Below, piece by piece: positions 36,082 to 45,106 of a DNA stretch of 64,000 bases (its first letter is position 1; every line of letters begins with the position of its first letter). The notes beneath the pieces are model-generated. The model saw only the letters and a program-made list of their open reading frames with translations. It did no database searches and was not told where the DNA came from. Position numbers and translations under genes: made by a program. The DNA comes from Synergistetes bacterium HGW-Synergistetes-1 (lineage in GTDB: Bacteria; Synergistota; Synergistia; Synergistales; Synergistaceae): positions 62,001 to 126,000 of the forward strand of contig PGXO01000005.1 of the NCBI GenBank assembly GCA_002839185.1, given 5' to 3'.

Positions 36082-36300
36082 TGATATTCCTCCCTGTGTT
36101 AGAAAAACTCATAGACAGATATTATTATATCAACATGGCACAATTAGTTGGGAATTGGCAAAAATAACGAACTTTTTATAAAAATTAAATTGCAATGAGT
36201 GAGATCAGCCATCCGCTTTCAAAAAAATGAATGAGCCGCAAGTATGTTGCGTACTGGCAGATTCAGCATGAATACTAAATGAAACAAATAAATTATGTTC

Positions 36301-36306
36301 TATAAT
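36301..36306 (+). promoter_or_regulatory. Probable -10 element of the serpin gene
   Basis: A perfect TATAAT lies 41 nt before the serpin ATG. The corresponding -35 is weak (TGAAAC at 36280, spacing 15). Confidence 0.4.
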
Positions 36307-36346
36307 GCATAATCAGATCATACAAAACCGGAATGGAGACAGAAAA

Positions 36347-37879
36347 ATGAAAAAGCTGTTTTTGATCATTATCTTATTGTTGCTGGTTATTCCATCAGCA
36401 GCCTCAGCCTCCGACTTGATTCCGCCCTACCACTGGACTTACCATTCTCTTGAGATCCTCTCCAATAAAGACCTGATCAAAGAAAAGATCATACCGGGTG
36501 AAAGCACTTACACAAAGGAACAGGCGGCAAAGATGATCATCGAAGCTATGAAAAAAATCAGGACTGACCCATCGTTATTGGGAGATGATGAACTTAGCAG
36601 CATGAGACAGCTCATAAACGGATACAGGAACGAGCTTGAAACAGAAGGCCAGGATCATGACAAAATCAGGACTGAGCTTGAGGATATGGCCCTTTCTGCC
36701 GGTCTTTCTGCAATGGAAATACCAGTCACTTCAGGCTCAAAAGAGAGACCTCTCAATTTACAGGCTGTAAGATCGGTAAATAAATTCACTTTCGACATTT
36801 ACAGATATTTCGCATCAAAGAACAGGAGTGGTCTCTTCATATCCCCATACAGCATTTCTTCTGCGCTTTCAATGACTTACGCGGGAGCGGAAGGCAAAAC
36901 AGCAAGAGAAATGGAGAGCGTACTCCATCTTGACCCGGGAATTCACCGAAGCATGGCCGCACTGATTAATGACATAAACTCAGTTCCAAGTGAGACAGCA
37001 ACTGTTAAAACTGCCAATGCCCTTTGGCCTGCCAAAGATGAACACCTGCTTGACAGTTACACAGGCAAGGTAAGCCGCTTCTACGAAGCCTCACTGACCC
37101 CTCTGGATTACAGGAAGAAAACAGAAGAGGCAAGGGAGACTATAAACAGATGGGTGGATAAGGAGACAGAGGGGAAAATAACAAACCTCGTCGGAGAGGG
37201 TATCCTGAAAAAAGACACCTCTCTGGTACTGACTAACACGATCTATTTTAAATCTGAATGGATGAACAAGTTTGATATACAGAATTCCCGGGCAATGCCT
37301 TTTCACATAAGCCCATCTGAATCTGTTCCCACTGTTATGATGGCCAAGACTGACAAAGGGATCAGATACTCTAAAGAGAGCGACCTGGAAATAGCTGAGA
37401 TACCATACAGCAACAACAGGTTTTCAATGCTGATACTTCTGCCACTCAAAGGGGTAAAACTGGAGAATATAGAAAAAAAACTTGACCATCTGAAATTCAC
37501 AGAATGGACTGCTCTTATGTCTCCCAAAAAAGTCAGGCTGACTATCCCCAAATTTAAGACAGAACAGAGTTTCGAGCTTGACGATGCACTGAAAGAAATG
37601 GGGATGGCAAGCGCGTTTAAAGCTACAGAAGCAGATTTTTCAGGAATGAACGGAAAGAAAAATCTCTATATCGGGGCAGCGATCCACAGGACATTCCTTG
37701 ACGTCGGAGAAGACGGCACAGAGGCCGCAGCAGCAACAGCTGTAATAATGACCAAGACATCTGTGATGCATGATCCTGAGGAAACAATCGAATTCAAGGC
37801 AGACAGACCATTTATTTATATGATCAGAGACAACCAGACCGGAACCATTTTATTCATAGGCCGCTATACAAAGCCATAA
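36347..37879 (+). CDS. Secreted serpin with N-terminal SLH-like segment
   Basis: The 510-residue protein starts at ATG 36347 with GGAG upstream. It has a signal peptide (KKLFLIIILLLLVIPSAASA), an SLH-like segment (YHWTYHSLEILSNKDLI, then YTKEQAAKMIIEAM, about 28-70), a helical linker (70-125) and a full serpin domain (about 135-510). Serpin markers include NLFISP-like GLFISPYSISSALSM, LTNTIYFKSEW, IPKFK, the hinge GTEAAAATA and DRPFIYMI near the C-terminus. The reactive loop reads VIMTKTSVMH after the hinge. Small residues in the hinge indicate an inhibitory serpin. It may protect the envelope from foreign or own proteases. It is a single gene with promoter and terminator. Confidence 0.92.
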   Translation: MKKLFLIIILLLLVIPSAASASDLIPPYHWTYHSLEILSNKDLIKEKIIPGESTYTKEQAAKMIIEAMKKIRTDPSLLGDDELSSMRQLINGYRNELETEGQDHDKIRTELEDMALSAGLSAMEIPVTSGSKERPLNLQAVRSVNKFTFDIYRYFASKNRSGLFISPYSISSALSMTYAGAEGKTAREMESVLHLDPGIHRSMAALINDINSVPSETATVKTANALWPAKDEHLLDSYTGKVSRFYEASLTPLDYRKKTEEARETINRWVDKETEGKITNLVGEGILKKDTSLVLTNTIYFKSEWMNKFDIQNSRAMPFHISPSESVPTVMMAKTDKGIRYSKESDLEIAEIPYSNNRFSMLILLPLKGVKLENIEKKLDHLKFTEWTALMSPKKVRLTIPKFKTEQSFELDDALKEMGMASAFKATEADFSGMNGKKNLYIGAAIHRTFLDVGEDGTEAAAATAVIMTKTSVMHDPEETIEFKADRPFIYMIRDNQTGTILFIGRYTKP

Positions 37880-37891
37880 ATTTTTTATGAT

Positions 37892-37943
37892 CCGTTGCTG
37901 CCTTGGCGACGTTTCTACAAAGATCCCGGCAGCAACGGTTTTT
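37892..37943 (+). terminator. Terminator after the serpin gene
   Basis: CCGTTGCTGCC (37892-37902) pairs with GGCAGCAACGG (37928-37938), followed by TTTTT. Confidence 0.88.
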
Positions 37944-37956
37944 ACAATATCCCTGT

Positions 37957-39351
37957 CTAAACTGCAAGAAGCATGATCGCTTCAGCGTATATGTGAGTTA
38001 TCTTTCGAAGATTTTCAAGGGTTACGTGTTCGTCAGGCTGGTGGATAACATCAGGTTCACCGGGAAATACGGGACCAAAAGATACTGAGTTCGGAAGATA
38101 CCTGCAGTACGTCCCCCCGCCGATACTTAATGGTTCTGCTGTTGATCCGGTGACTTTCTTATAAGCCTCGAGAAGTTTTTTTATCAGTGGGCTTGAAGGA
38201 TCGACAAATAGCGGCTTCTTGTCCCTGTCGACAAAAAACTTCGCGCCAAGCTTCTCCGCTGATTTTTTAAAATCTTCTGCAAGCTCTGCCCCTGACAGCG
38301 TCACAGGGTAACGGAGGTCAAAACTTAGTCTGCACACCCCGTTATCCAGCTTTATCATGGCAGTGTTGAAGGTAAGTGATCCTGAGACCTCGTCCTTTCT
38401 TGCAAGTCCGAGTCCTGCGCCGTCAGTGTCCTTAAAGCTTTCAGCTGCCTGACGCACGAAATCTGATAATTCACGAGGCTCCCAGTCAAAGGATGAAAGT
38501 GCTTTAAGAAGCAATTCAACTGCATTTGTTCCCAGCTCCGGCGACATTGCATGAGCCGATACTCCTTTTGCCCTTATTATGGTTTTTCCATCTGTGCCTC
38601 CGATAATGACGCCCTCCGCAGACCTCAGTTTCCTTATGATATTTTCTTCAAAGAGGCCGTCAAAAACCGCCTCGGCAGAGTCCGGTACAACATTATATCT
38701 TTCTCCTCCTTTGATGGAAAGAATGCGCGGGGCAGAGCCTTTTCCCGTATTTGAGAACTTTTTTTCCATCCAGCAGTGAAATATTCCCTTTTCAGCGTTG
38801 ATCAACGGGAAGTTGGCATCAGGAGAAAAGCTTGAACCGGGAATTTCTTCCGTTTCGAGGTATCTGGCAATACATCTTCCGCCGCTTTCCTCGTCCAGTC
38901 CTACTATCAGCCTGATCCGGCACTCAAGTTTGAAACCGGAGTCACGCAGTGCCTTCATTGCATAAAGCACCGAAAATGCCGGTCCCTTGTCATCAAGAGA
39001 CCCTCTGCCGTAGAGCCTTCCTTCAACCACTTTGCCGCTGTAGGGGGGAACGCTCCATGCCGCGGTCTCTCCCTCCGGGACTACATCAAGGTGGGCAAGT
39101 ATCCCCACTAGTTTTTCTCCGCTGCCCATTTCAGCGTACCCGGCATAATTTGAAATATTGGCGGTCATGAAACCAAGTTTTTCAGCGCACTTTAGGAAGC
39201 CTTCAAGGGCTTCTGATATTTCCGGGCCAAACGGGTGCTCCACGGAGACGAGCGATTCGTCATAAACACTTCGGATCATAAGGGATGACTGCAAGTCCTT
39301 CAGCAAGTCTTCAAAATCGTCATCAATGATCTTATGCATCAAATTTTCCAT
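37957..39351 (-). CDS. PepV/Sapep-type M20 dipeptidase
   Basis: The protein of about 464 residues has M20 family metal-site segments ILAHLDVVPEG (His-Asp), GRGSLDDKGPAFSVLYAMK, LIVGLDEESGGRCIARYL (catalytic Glu-Glu) and a C-terminal IGGGTYCRYLPNSVSFGP ... HQPDEHV. The N-terminal ENLMHKIIDDDFEDLLKDLQ helix and length match the PepV group of non-specific dipeptidases, including those taking D-amino acid-containing dipeptides. ATG 39351 is used. It is the third gene of a minus-strand set behind a dipeptide epimerase and a DUF819 membrane protein, so the substrate is probably an imported or recycled dipeptide. Confidence 0.9.
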   Translation of the reverse strand: MENLMHKIIDDDFEDLLKDLQSSLMIRSVYDESLVSVEHPFGPEISEALEGFLKCAEKLGFMTANISNYAGYAEMGSGEKLVGILAHLDVVPEGETAAWSVPPYSGKVVEGRLYGRGSLDDKGPAFSVLYAMKALRDSGFKLECRIRLIVGLDEESGGRCIARYLETEEIPGSSFSPDANFPLINAEKGIFHCWMEKKFSNTGKGSAPRILSIKGGERYNVVPDSAEAVFDGLFEENIIRKLRSAEGVIIGGTDGKTIIRAKGVSAHAMSPELGTNAVELLLKALSSFDWEPRELSDFVRQAAESFKDTDGAGLGLARKDEVSGSLTFNTAMIKLDNGVCRLSFDLRYPVTLSGAELAEDFKKSAEKLGAKFFVDRDKKPLFVDPSSPLIKKLLEAYKKVTGSTAEPLSIGGGTYCRYLPNSVSFGPVFPGEPDVIHQPDEHVTLENLRKITHIYAEAIMLLAV

Positions 39352-39420
39352 ACACAACCCGCCTTCTTAAGGGAGAGCAGCTGTCGTGTCGGCCGCTCTC
39401 CCTCTGTATTTGAATAATTA

Positions 39421-40617
39421 TCAGACTCCCGCGATCATTGAGAGTATTTTTGCTACAGTAAGACCGCCAAATGTTCCAAGGACATACCCCATCAAAGCCA
39501 TCAGAACTCCAACGGGGACAAGTGTCTCTTTGTAAGCTGCGGCAATTATAGGTGCAGCTGCTACAGCGCCTATGTTTGCAAGGCTTGCCACTGCACATGT
39601 AAAGAGGTCCAGCTTGAACAGTTTGGCAAGCAGAGCCATTAAGGCTGCATGGATCGCAAGTATCACAAATCCGGCAAAGAGATAGTATGGAGCATCTGTA
39701 AGTTCTTTGAACGAGGCTCTGGAAGCTATCAGGCATATTATTACATAAAGCATCGTCATAGAAACAGGTGAGGATCCCGGGACTTTGCCAAGAGGAGTAA
39801 GGGCACATATAACACCAGCGACGGTGGCAAGTACTATCGTAACAGTGTTAGCAGAATAGAAATCGCTCTTTCCGAATGTTTCGGCAAGCATAGGGGATAA
39901 TATTGAGGCAAGCCAGCTTGAAAGCGCCGAAACGAGAATGCCGGCTCCGATAAGTAGACATAGGTCACTCGTTTCCATTTTTGTTCTCGCATTATCGTCG
40001 CCCTGTGACAAGGTTTCGCCTATTGAATCGATAAGGGTAGTGTCGCTCTTCGTCCAGCGGTTGAAAATATAGGCATAGGGAACCGTCGCAAGCAGCATTA
40101 TTACCCAGATAGAGTAATTTACATTGTCTACAAGCAACGTGTAACCCATGGCTGAATCGTTGATGCCAAGCGCCCCCTGAATGGCGACCATGTTTGCTGT
40201 TCCCCCGATCCAGCTGCCCGCAAGTGCTCCCCATGTCTTCCAGGCTTCGGGAGGAAAACCATTCTTCATAAGGGCAAACATTACTACGAACCCAACCATG
40301 ATGGTAAAGGTTGCACAGAAAAATCCGAGAAGCATTCTTGGTCCAAGCTTGAGGATCTTCCTTATGTCACAGCGCAGGAGCATTATAAAGATCATGGCGG
40401 GTATGAGGTTGCCCCTTACAGCTCTGTAAGTTGCCTTGATCGAATCATTGTTCTCCCAAAGGTCAAAAGTAGCAAATAGCATGCACATAACGTAAAGGAT
40501 GACGGGTGTTGGCACATATTTGAAGAAAGTGGTATCTTTGTACTTCCGCTCGAGGGAAGATACGATACCGGCAAAACATACAAGGAATGCCAGATATGCA
40601 AAGCCATTGGTTATCAT
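39421..40617 (-). CDS. DUF819 family membrane protein
   Basis: The 398-residue protein has about ten to twelve hydrophobic segments and the DUF819 (YjcL-like) landmarks: PAMIFIMLLRCDIRKILKLGPRML, GSWIGGTANMVAIQGALG and NIGAVAAAPIIAAAYKETLVPVGVLMALMGYVLGTF. The GGxxN motif and helical repeats hint at a secondary transporter fold. No substrate is established. It lies between a dipeptide epimerase and a PepV-like dipeptidase on one strand (gaps 58 and 69 nt), suggesting it moves a dipeptide or one of its parts. ATG 40617 follows GAGGAGG. Confidence 0.88.
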   Translation of the reverse strand: MITNGFAYLAFLVCFAGIVSSLERKYKDTTFFKYVPTPVILYVMCMLFATFDLWENNDSIKATYRAVRGNLIPAMIFIMLLRCDIRKILKLGPRMLLGFFCATFTIMVGFVVMFALMKNGFPPEAWKTWGALAGSWIGGTANMVAIQGALGINDSAMGYTLLVDNVNYSIWVIMLLATVPYAYIFNRWTKSDTTLIDSIGETLSQGDDNARTKMETSDLCLLIGAGILVSALSSWLASILSPMLAETFGKSDFYSANTVTIVLATVAGVICALTPLGKVPGSSPVSMTMLYVIICLIASRASFKELTDAPYYLFAGFVILAIHAALMALLAKLFKLDLFTCAVASLANIGAVAAAPIIAAAYKETLVPVGVLMALMGYVLGTFGGLTVAKILSMIAGV

Positions 40618-40675
40618 ATAAAAAACCTCCTCATAATAATATATTTATTCCTATTAAATAACAAAAAATTAATCA

Positions 40676-41770
40676 CTAATTGAACCACTGCAGACCGGGA
40701 ATTTCCTCTACTCCAAATCCCGGATCTTCGGTCAGCAGGATCCTCGGACCGCCGTCAAAGATCGGACCGCCCTTGACCGGATCTGTACTGCATAAGACCG
40801 GACCGTCCAGATCGACCCTGGTTATACAGCTGTAAGCAGAAGCCAGATGGACAGCAGCGGCGCAGGAGACCTTGCCTTCGAGCATACAGCCTATCATTAC
40901 CTCTGCTCCCATAGCCTGTGAGAGTGCGATGATCTGTCGTGCGTTCCTTATTCCTCCGCACTTCATAAGCTTGATGTTGACCATATCCGCTGCACGGCGC
41001 CTAAGTATCTCCATTGCGTCACGCGCCGACCAGCAGCTTTCGTCAGCTGCGACAGGCACCGGAGAATTTGCTGTTACATGCGCAAGCCCATCCAGGTCGC
41101 CGGCCTTTACGGGCTGCTCAACAAGCTCAAGGTCAAAACCGGCATCCTGCATCCGGTTAAGGATCCTTACTGCCTCATTTGGCTTCCAGCCCTGATTGGC
41201 ATCGATCCTGATCTTTACTCCGCTGCCAACCGCATCGCGTATCGCCTTCAGACGCAGAAAATCGATCTCTGGGTCAATTCCTACTTTTGTTTTTATGATC
41301 CTGAAACCGTCCTTAAACGCTCTCCTGGAGTCCTCAGCCATTTCTTCAGGGCTGTTGACGCTTATTGTGACATCTGTTTCAACTGCTTTTCCACTTCCCC
41401 CGAAAAGCCTCCATACAGGCTGTTTCACAGACCTCGCCCAGATGTCATGGAGTGCGATGTCGATCGAAGCTTTGGCACTGGTGTTCCTTATCAGGGAAGC
41501 GTCAAGGATGTCAAGGCACTGCTCCAGGTCGGATGCGTCGATTCCCGTCATTACAGGTCTTATCATTTCATCTATTGCGCCCCTGATCGATCCGACAGTA
41601 TCTCCTGTCACTTTTCCAGTTGGGGGTGCCGAACCCCATCCGGAAATTCCGCAATCAGTATCTATCCTTACTATCACATCGGTCATTTCATCGACTGTCC
41701 TGACCGCAGTTTTAAAGGGTACTTTGAGCGGAGTTCTGAGAACTCCGGTCTTTATACCGGTTATTTTCAT
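40676..41770 (-). CDS. Dipeptide epimerase, enolase superfamily (L-Ala-D/L-Glu epimerase-like)
   Basis: The 364-residue enolase-superfamily protein has the epimerase acid/base pair: Lys in RIIKTKVG (about 164) and Lys in NIKLMKCGG (about 268). Metal ligands lie in RIDANQGW, ELVEQPV and AADES. The C-terminal RVDLDGP motif (DxD, about 320) is the signature of dipeptide epimerases, where it binds the alpha-amino group of the dipeptide. It probably epimerises the second residue of a dipeptide such as a murein-derived Ala-Glu. It heads a set with DUF819 and PepV-like genes. The ATG at 41770 follows GGTGAGG. Confidence 0.92.
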   Translation of the reverse strand: MKITGIKTGVLRTPLKVPFKTAVRTVDEMTDVIVRIDTDCGISGWGSAPPTGKVTGDTVGSIRGAIDEMIRPVMTGIDASDLEQCLDILDASLIRNTSAKASIDIALHDIWARSVKQPVWRLFGGSGKAVETDVTISVNSPEEMAEDSRRAFKDGFRIIKTKVGIDPEIDFLRLKAIRDAVGSGVKIRIDANQGWKPNEAVRILNRMQDAGFDLELVEQPVKAGDLDGLAHVTANSPVPVAADESCWSARDAMEILRRRAADMVNIKLMKCGGIRNARQIIALSQAMGAEVMIGCMLEGKVSCAAAVHLASAYSCITRVDLDGPVLCSTDPVKGGPIFDGGPRILLTEDPGFGVEEIPGLQWFN

Positions 41771-41907
41771 AATTCCTCACCTCTTTTCCTGCATGGATCT
41801 TTCTTAAAAAAAGATGTTTCCATCATCAATCCCCCTCTTTCTTCTTTTTTAGGTTTCAGTGTTGATAATTCACAGCAGCTGGTCCAATGTGCTGCAGCAG
41901 ATAGAAA

Positions 41908-41955
41908 CAAAAAAGCACCTCTCGGCATCTGATAAACAGATGTCCAAAAGGTGCT
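41908..41955 (-). terminator. Nested hairpin terminator downstream of DUF3870
   Basis: On the minus strand AGCACCT/AGGTGCT (41949-41955 with 41914-41920) encloses a second stem CATCTG/CAGATG (41937-41942 with 41926-41931). A T run follows at 41908-41913. It also lies in the leader region of the epimerase operon. Confidence 0.8.
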
Positions 41956-42010
41956 GGATCTTCTCCCCATTGCTGTAAACGTATAGCTTACAGGCGGGTG
42001 GACAAGGCAG

Positions 42011-42343
42011 CTATTCCGTTATTATTATTCCTTTGTTCCACGATCTGTACTTTTTCACTGCATCTTTGTATGCAACCTGGATCGCTTTCTGGGACGAACC
42101 CAGATAGGTATGATCTATTTTTTCTATTATCACTGGGTCTACCTCGGCTAGCGACCTGCCAAGAAAAATATCTTTTATGAACTTATTCGTCAGCTTCAGT
42201 ACTACTGAAGCTTCGAGATCCAATATCTCACCTGACTCGCCGTCTGCAATGAAAGTGATGAAAAACTGTGAAAACTGGTGTGTTATCGGGTTTCCCATCT
42301 GAGATTTCGCATTTCCGATAATACATAACCTCTCCCGTTCCAT
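42011..42343 (-). CDS. DUF3870 domain protein
   Basis: The 110-residue protein has the full DUF3870 pattern: LCIIGNAKSQMGNPITHQFSQFFITFIAD, GEILDLEASVVLKLTNKFIKDIFLG and YLGSSQKAIQVAYKDAVKKY. No function is known for this domain. It is a small cytoplasmic protein without a membrane segment. It lies between rmuC and the epimerase set on the same strand, separated from the latter by a terminator. The ATG at 42343 follows AGGGGTGGAG. Confidence 0.85.
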   Translation of the reverse strand: MERERLCIIGNAKSQMGNPITHQFSQFFITFIADGESGEILDLEASVVLKLTNKFIKDIFLGRSLAEVDPVIIEKIDHTYLGSSQKAIQVAYKDAVKKYRSWNKGIIITE

Positions 42344-42426
42344 AACTCCACCCCTAACGGTCGATTATTATTATATATATAAGATCAAGCACAAGCAATA
42401 CGACAGTTCAATAAAGAACTAAAATT

Positions 42427-43761
42427 TTATTCAGATATTTCGCAATTATCGGACATGTTTTCTCCGGCCTCAAGGGGGATGCCTTCGACTGTCCTTAATG
42501 TTTTTTTTATAGCTCTGGTCCTGACTTCTGCATTCTCGAGCTCTTTTCCGGCCTGTTCAATCTTTTGCCTTGTCTTTTCGAGAACTGAACCAAATTTATC
42601 AAATTCTGTCTTGACCTTTCCAAGAAGGATCCAAACCTCGCTTGAACGCTTTTCTATCGCAAGGGTACGGAATCCCATCTGGAGGCTGTTAAGCAGGGCG
42701 GCAATCGTGGTAGGTCCAGCAGGTACAACTCTGTATTCACGGGATAGGATATCGCACAGTCCGTCTATCCTGAGTATTTCTGCATAAAGTCCCTCGACCG
42801 GAAGATAAAGTATGCCAAAATCTGTCGTGTACGGAGGCTCCAGGTATTTATCCCTAATCGTTCTGGCCTCTTCTATTACACGGTTCTTAAGGGCTTTCTG
42901 GGCATCCGCAAGTGCCTGGGCATCTACGCTTTCAGAAGCTGTCACCAGCCTCTGGTAGTCCTCAAGAGGGAACTTCGAGTCTATTGGAAGCCAAACAGGC
43001 AATGCTGAGTCGTTAGCTCCAGGAAGGGATATCGCAAACTCCACCCTTTCACCGCAGTTGGGTTTCGTTGCAACGTTTTCTGCATACTGGTCCTTTGTGA
43101 GTATTTGTTCAAGAAGTGCACGAAGCTGGGTCTCTCCCCAGGTACCCCTGACTTTGACGTTGGACAGAACTTTTTTGAGGTCTCCCACGTCAGCTGTGAG
43201 GGCCTTCATCTCCCCAAGTCCCTTATGTACCAGCTCTAGCCTCTCGGATACCGTTGAGAAAGCCTCTCCAAGTCTTTTTTCAAGTGTCGAGTGGAGCTGT
43301 TCGTCAACTGTGGCTCGCATCTTTTCAAGTTTTTCCTCGTTGTTTTTATGGATCTCCTGGAGTTTAGCCTCGACTGTGCCTCTTATGGCTTCAAGTTTTT
43401 CCTCGTTAAGACGGCTGATGTTCGTAAGCTGCAGTGAAAAAGCTTCAAGGCTTTCCCTTTGCAGGTCACCTATCTCTTTGATCCTCTTTGACTGAGCTTC
43501 CCCAAAAGAGATAAGGCCTCTGGACTGCTCCTCACGTCCCGCCCTGGCTTCATCCCTTTGTTCTTTTCTCATAGAGATAAATTCAGAGTTGATGTCGCGT
43601 TCAGTATCCTCAAGCTTTTCTTCAATATTCTGCAGCCTCATAAGAAGTTCCCTTGAGACCTGCTCCATTGCAGCGCTGTTCTCCTTGAGCCTTGCCACCG
43701 ATGCTATTATGTACGCGGCAACAAGAAGGGCCGCGACCGCGATTCCTATTATCAAATGCAT
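42427..43761 (-). CDS. rmuC: DNA recombination protein RmuC
   Basis: The protein of about 444 residues has an N-terminal membrane anchor (LIIGIAVAALLVAAYIIA), a long coiled coil (about 25-200) and the RmuC core: KGTWGE-type VRGTWGETQLRALLEQIL, VEFAISLPG, PIDSKFPLEDYQRL, PPYTTDFGILYLPVEGLYAEILR and GPTTIAALLNSLQMGFRTLAIEKRS. ATG 43761 is chosen. The frame is open 9 codons further to a TTG, but the AGGAGAGG ribosome site favours ATG. RmuC limits inversion and aberrant recombination in E. coli, by a mechanism still unclear. Confidence 0.95.
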   Translation of the reverse strand: MHLIIGIAVAALLVAAYIIASVARLKENSAAMEQVSRELLMRLQNIEEKLEDTERDINSEFISMRKEQRDEARAGREEQSRGLISFGEAQSKRIKEIGDLQRESLEAFSLQLTNISRLNEEKLEAIRGTVEAKLQEIHKNNEEKLEKMRATVDEQLHSTLEKRLGEAFSTVSERLELVHKGLGEMKALTADVGDLKKVLSNVKVRGTWGETQLRALLEQILTKDQYAENVATKPNCGERVEFAISLPGANDSALPVWLPIDSKFPLEDYQRLVTASESVDAQALADAQKALKNRVIEEARTIRDKYLEPPYTTDFGILYLPVEGLYAEILRIDGLCDILSREYRVVPAGPTTIAALLNSLQMGFRTLAIEKRSSEVWILLGKVKTEFDKFGSVLEKTRQKIEQAGKELENAEVRTRAIKKTLRTVEGIPLEAGENMSDNCEISE

Positions 43762-43842
43762 TATGCGTGCACCTCTCCTTCCTTTCAAAACACTATTATA
43801 AGCTAAAACAAGAGAGGCTTGAAAAAGAAAAATTTGAACTGT

Positions 43843-43870
43843 AAAACCCCCGGACCTGCAGGTCCGGGGG
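43843..43870 (-). terminator. Terminator of the Synerg-CTERM gene
   Basis: A perfect 10-bp GC-rich stem CCCCCGGACC/GGTCCGGGGG (43847-43856, 43861-43870) with TGCA loop is followed on the minus strand by TTTT. Confidence 0.88.
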
Positions 43871-43906
43871 CAAATTTATTGCTGGTCAGACATTCTCCGG
43901 TTAAGG

Positions 43907-44863
43907 CTATTTCTTCCTGTAAAGGATTATGGGAAGCCCAAGAAGAGCAAGCATCAGAGGAAGACCTGTGCTGCATCCGCCTGATGAACCTGACGGTGTG
44001 GGTGTTTCTTCGTTGCCCAAACTCACAGGGTCTCTCAGTTCATTGTTCTTATTGCCGTCGAATATAAATAATACTCCCGATACATCTTCTTCTGAGTCTT
44101 CGCTTATAACGAAATCTTTGTTAATAACGAATGGCTGTCCGTCTTCAGGAGCTTCATCCAGCAATATATACCTGATTCCAACAGTCAAGGTCTCCGCTAC
44201 ATCATCAACCTCGAATTCTATGAAACTTGGCAAGGAATCAGGGTATTCTGATTTTACAAATTCTACGATGTCCTTGGGGTCTATCGCCGGATCCGCACCG
44301 TCAAATATTTTAAAATAGGTGAATTCGTCAAAAAACGTTATCTGTGCATCAATTGGGTCTGCTGCAAAGAGTGCATCGGCATCAGCCTGTGGGACGCCCT
44401 GCTCAACCAAAAATTCCTTTGAAAGGGTCATTTCAAGCGTAGCAACTGTTGCAGCCGTCTTGTTTTCTGGAATCACTCCAAGGTACAGTCCAAGATGGTA
44501 ACCGGCCGCTCCCAGGAAGGTATCAAAATCCACAGCTGCTTCAGCGGCATCTTCTGCCCAGTTGGCACCTGAATTATCCGTATCAATATCTCCATAAGAT
44601 ATACCCGGGATTCCACCCTTAACAAACTGCAATTCTTTTCCTATGGCCTCATGCAGGGCATCGATATCCCCTGTTATTTCGCCAAACTTAAGACCAATTC
44701 CGATCCCATCAGGTATAACTGCGGTTGCGAGTTCGTCTTCGACAGCTTGGTTCACCACTTCCATATTATCTTCCGTATAGGTTGCAGCTGCTTCTGCCAA
44801 AGAGGGGCTTGCTAAAATAAACAACAATAGAAAAATTGTAAAAAAAAGTTGCACTTTTCTCAT
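43907..44863 (-). CDS. Secreted protein with Synerg-CTERM-type C-terminal sorting signal
   Basis: The 318-residue protein has a signal peptide (QLFFTIFLLLFILASPSLAEA) and an acidic extracellular body of about 265 residues with no family I recognise. The end reads SGSSGGCSTGLPLMLALLGL followed by PIILYRKK: Gly/Ser-rich linker, Cys, hydrophobic helix, basic tail. This is the Synerg-CTERM pattern, a sorting tag described for Synergistota. The body is rich in Asp/Glu and contains YTEDNMEVVNQAVEDELATAV and repeated DxDxxGANWAEDAAE-like stretches. Its role is unknown. It has its own promoter and terminator. Confidence 0.85.
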   Translation of the reverse strand: MRKVQLFFTIFLLLFILASPSLAEAAATYTEDNMEVVNQAVEDELATAVIPDGIGIGLKFGEITGDIDALHEAIGKELQFVKGGIPGISYGDIDTDNSGANWAEDAAEAAVDFDTFLGAAGYHLGLYLGVIPENKTAATVATLEMTLSKEFLVEQGVPQADADALFAADPIDAQITFFDEFTYFKIFDGADPAIDPKDIVEFVKSEYPDSLPSFIEFEVDDVAETLTVGIRYILLDEAPEDGQPFVINKDFVISEDSEEDVSGVLFIFDGNKNNELRDPVSLGNEETPTPSGSSGGCSTGLPLMLALLGLPIILYRKK

Positions 44864-44910
44864 ATATTATCACTCCCTCTGAAAATATTTTCATGCGTTA
44901 CCATGTTTTT

Positions 44911-44938
44911 ATTCTAACATTACAATATGTTTTTGTAA
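44911..44938 (-). promoter_or_regulatory. Probable promoter of the Synerg-CTERM gene
   Basis: On the minus strand TTACAA (44938-44933), 16-nt spacer, TAGAAT (44916-44911), about 48 nt before the ATG. Confidence 0.5.
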
Positions 44939-45106
44939 CTACAGTTATTACGTACTTGGTTAATGTTTTTAAAGTTATTTTAATATTTTTTTAATTAATA
45001 TTAATTTTAAATTATCAGTATTTTCTGTCATTTTTGTCATCGCAAACGTTCAGGACTATCTTTGCTCCTTCTTTGCGACTAAAATATCGACTAAGAGGTG
45101 ATGTTC

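Noticed and set aside
41770-42010. Riboswitch upstream of the epimerase operon
   Set aside because: The nested hairpin with T run is well explained as the terminator of the DUF3870 transcript. No known riboswitch core was recognised.
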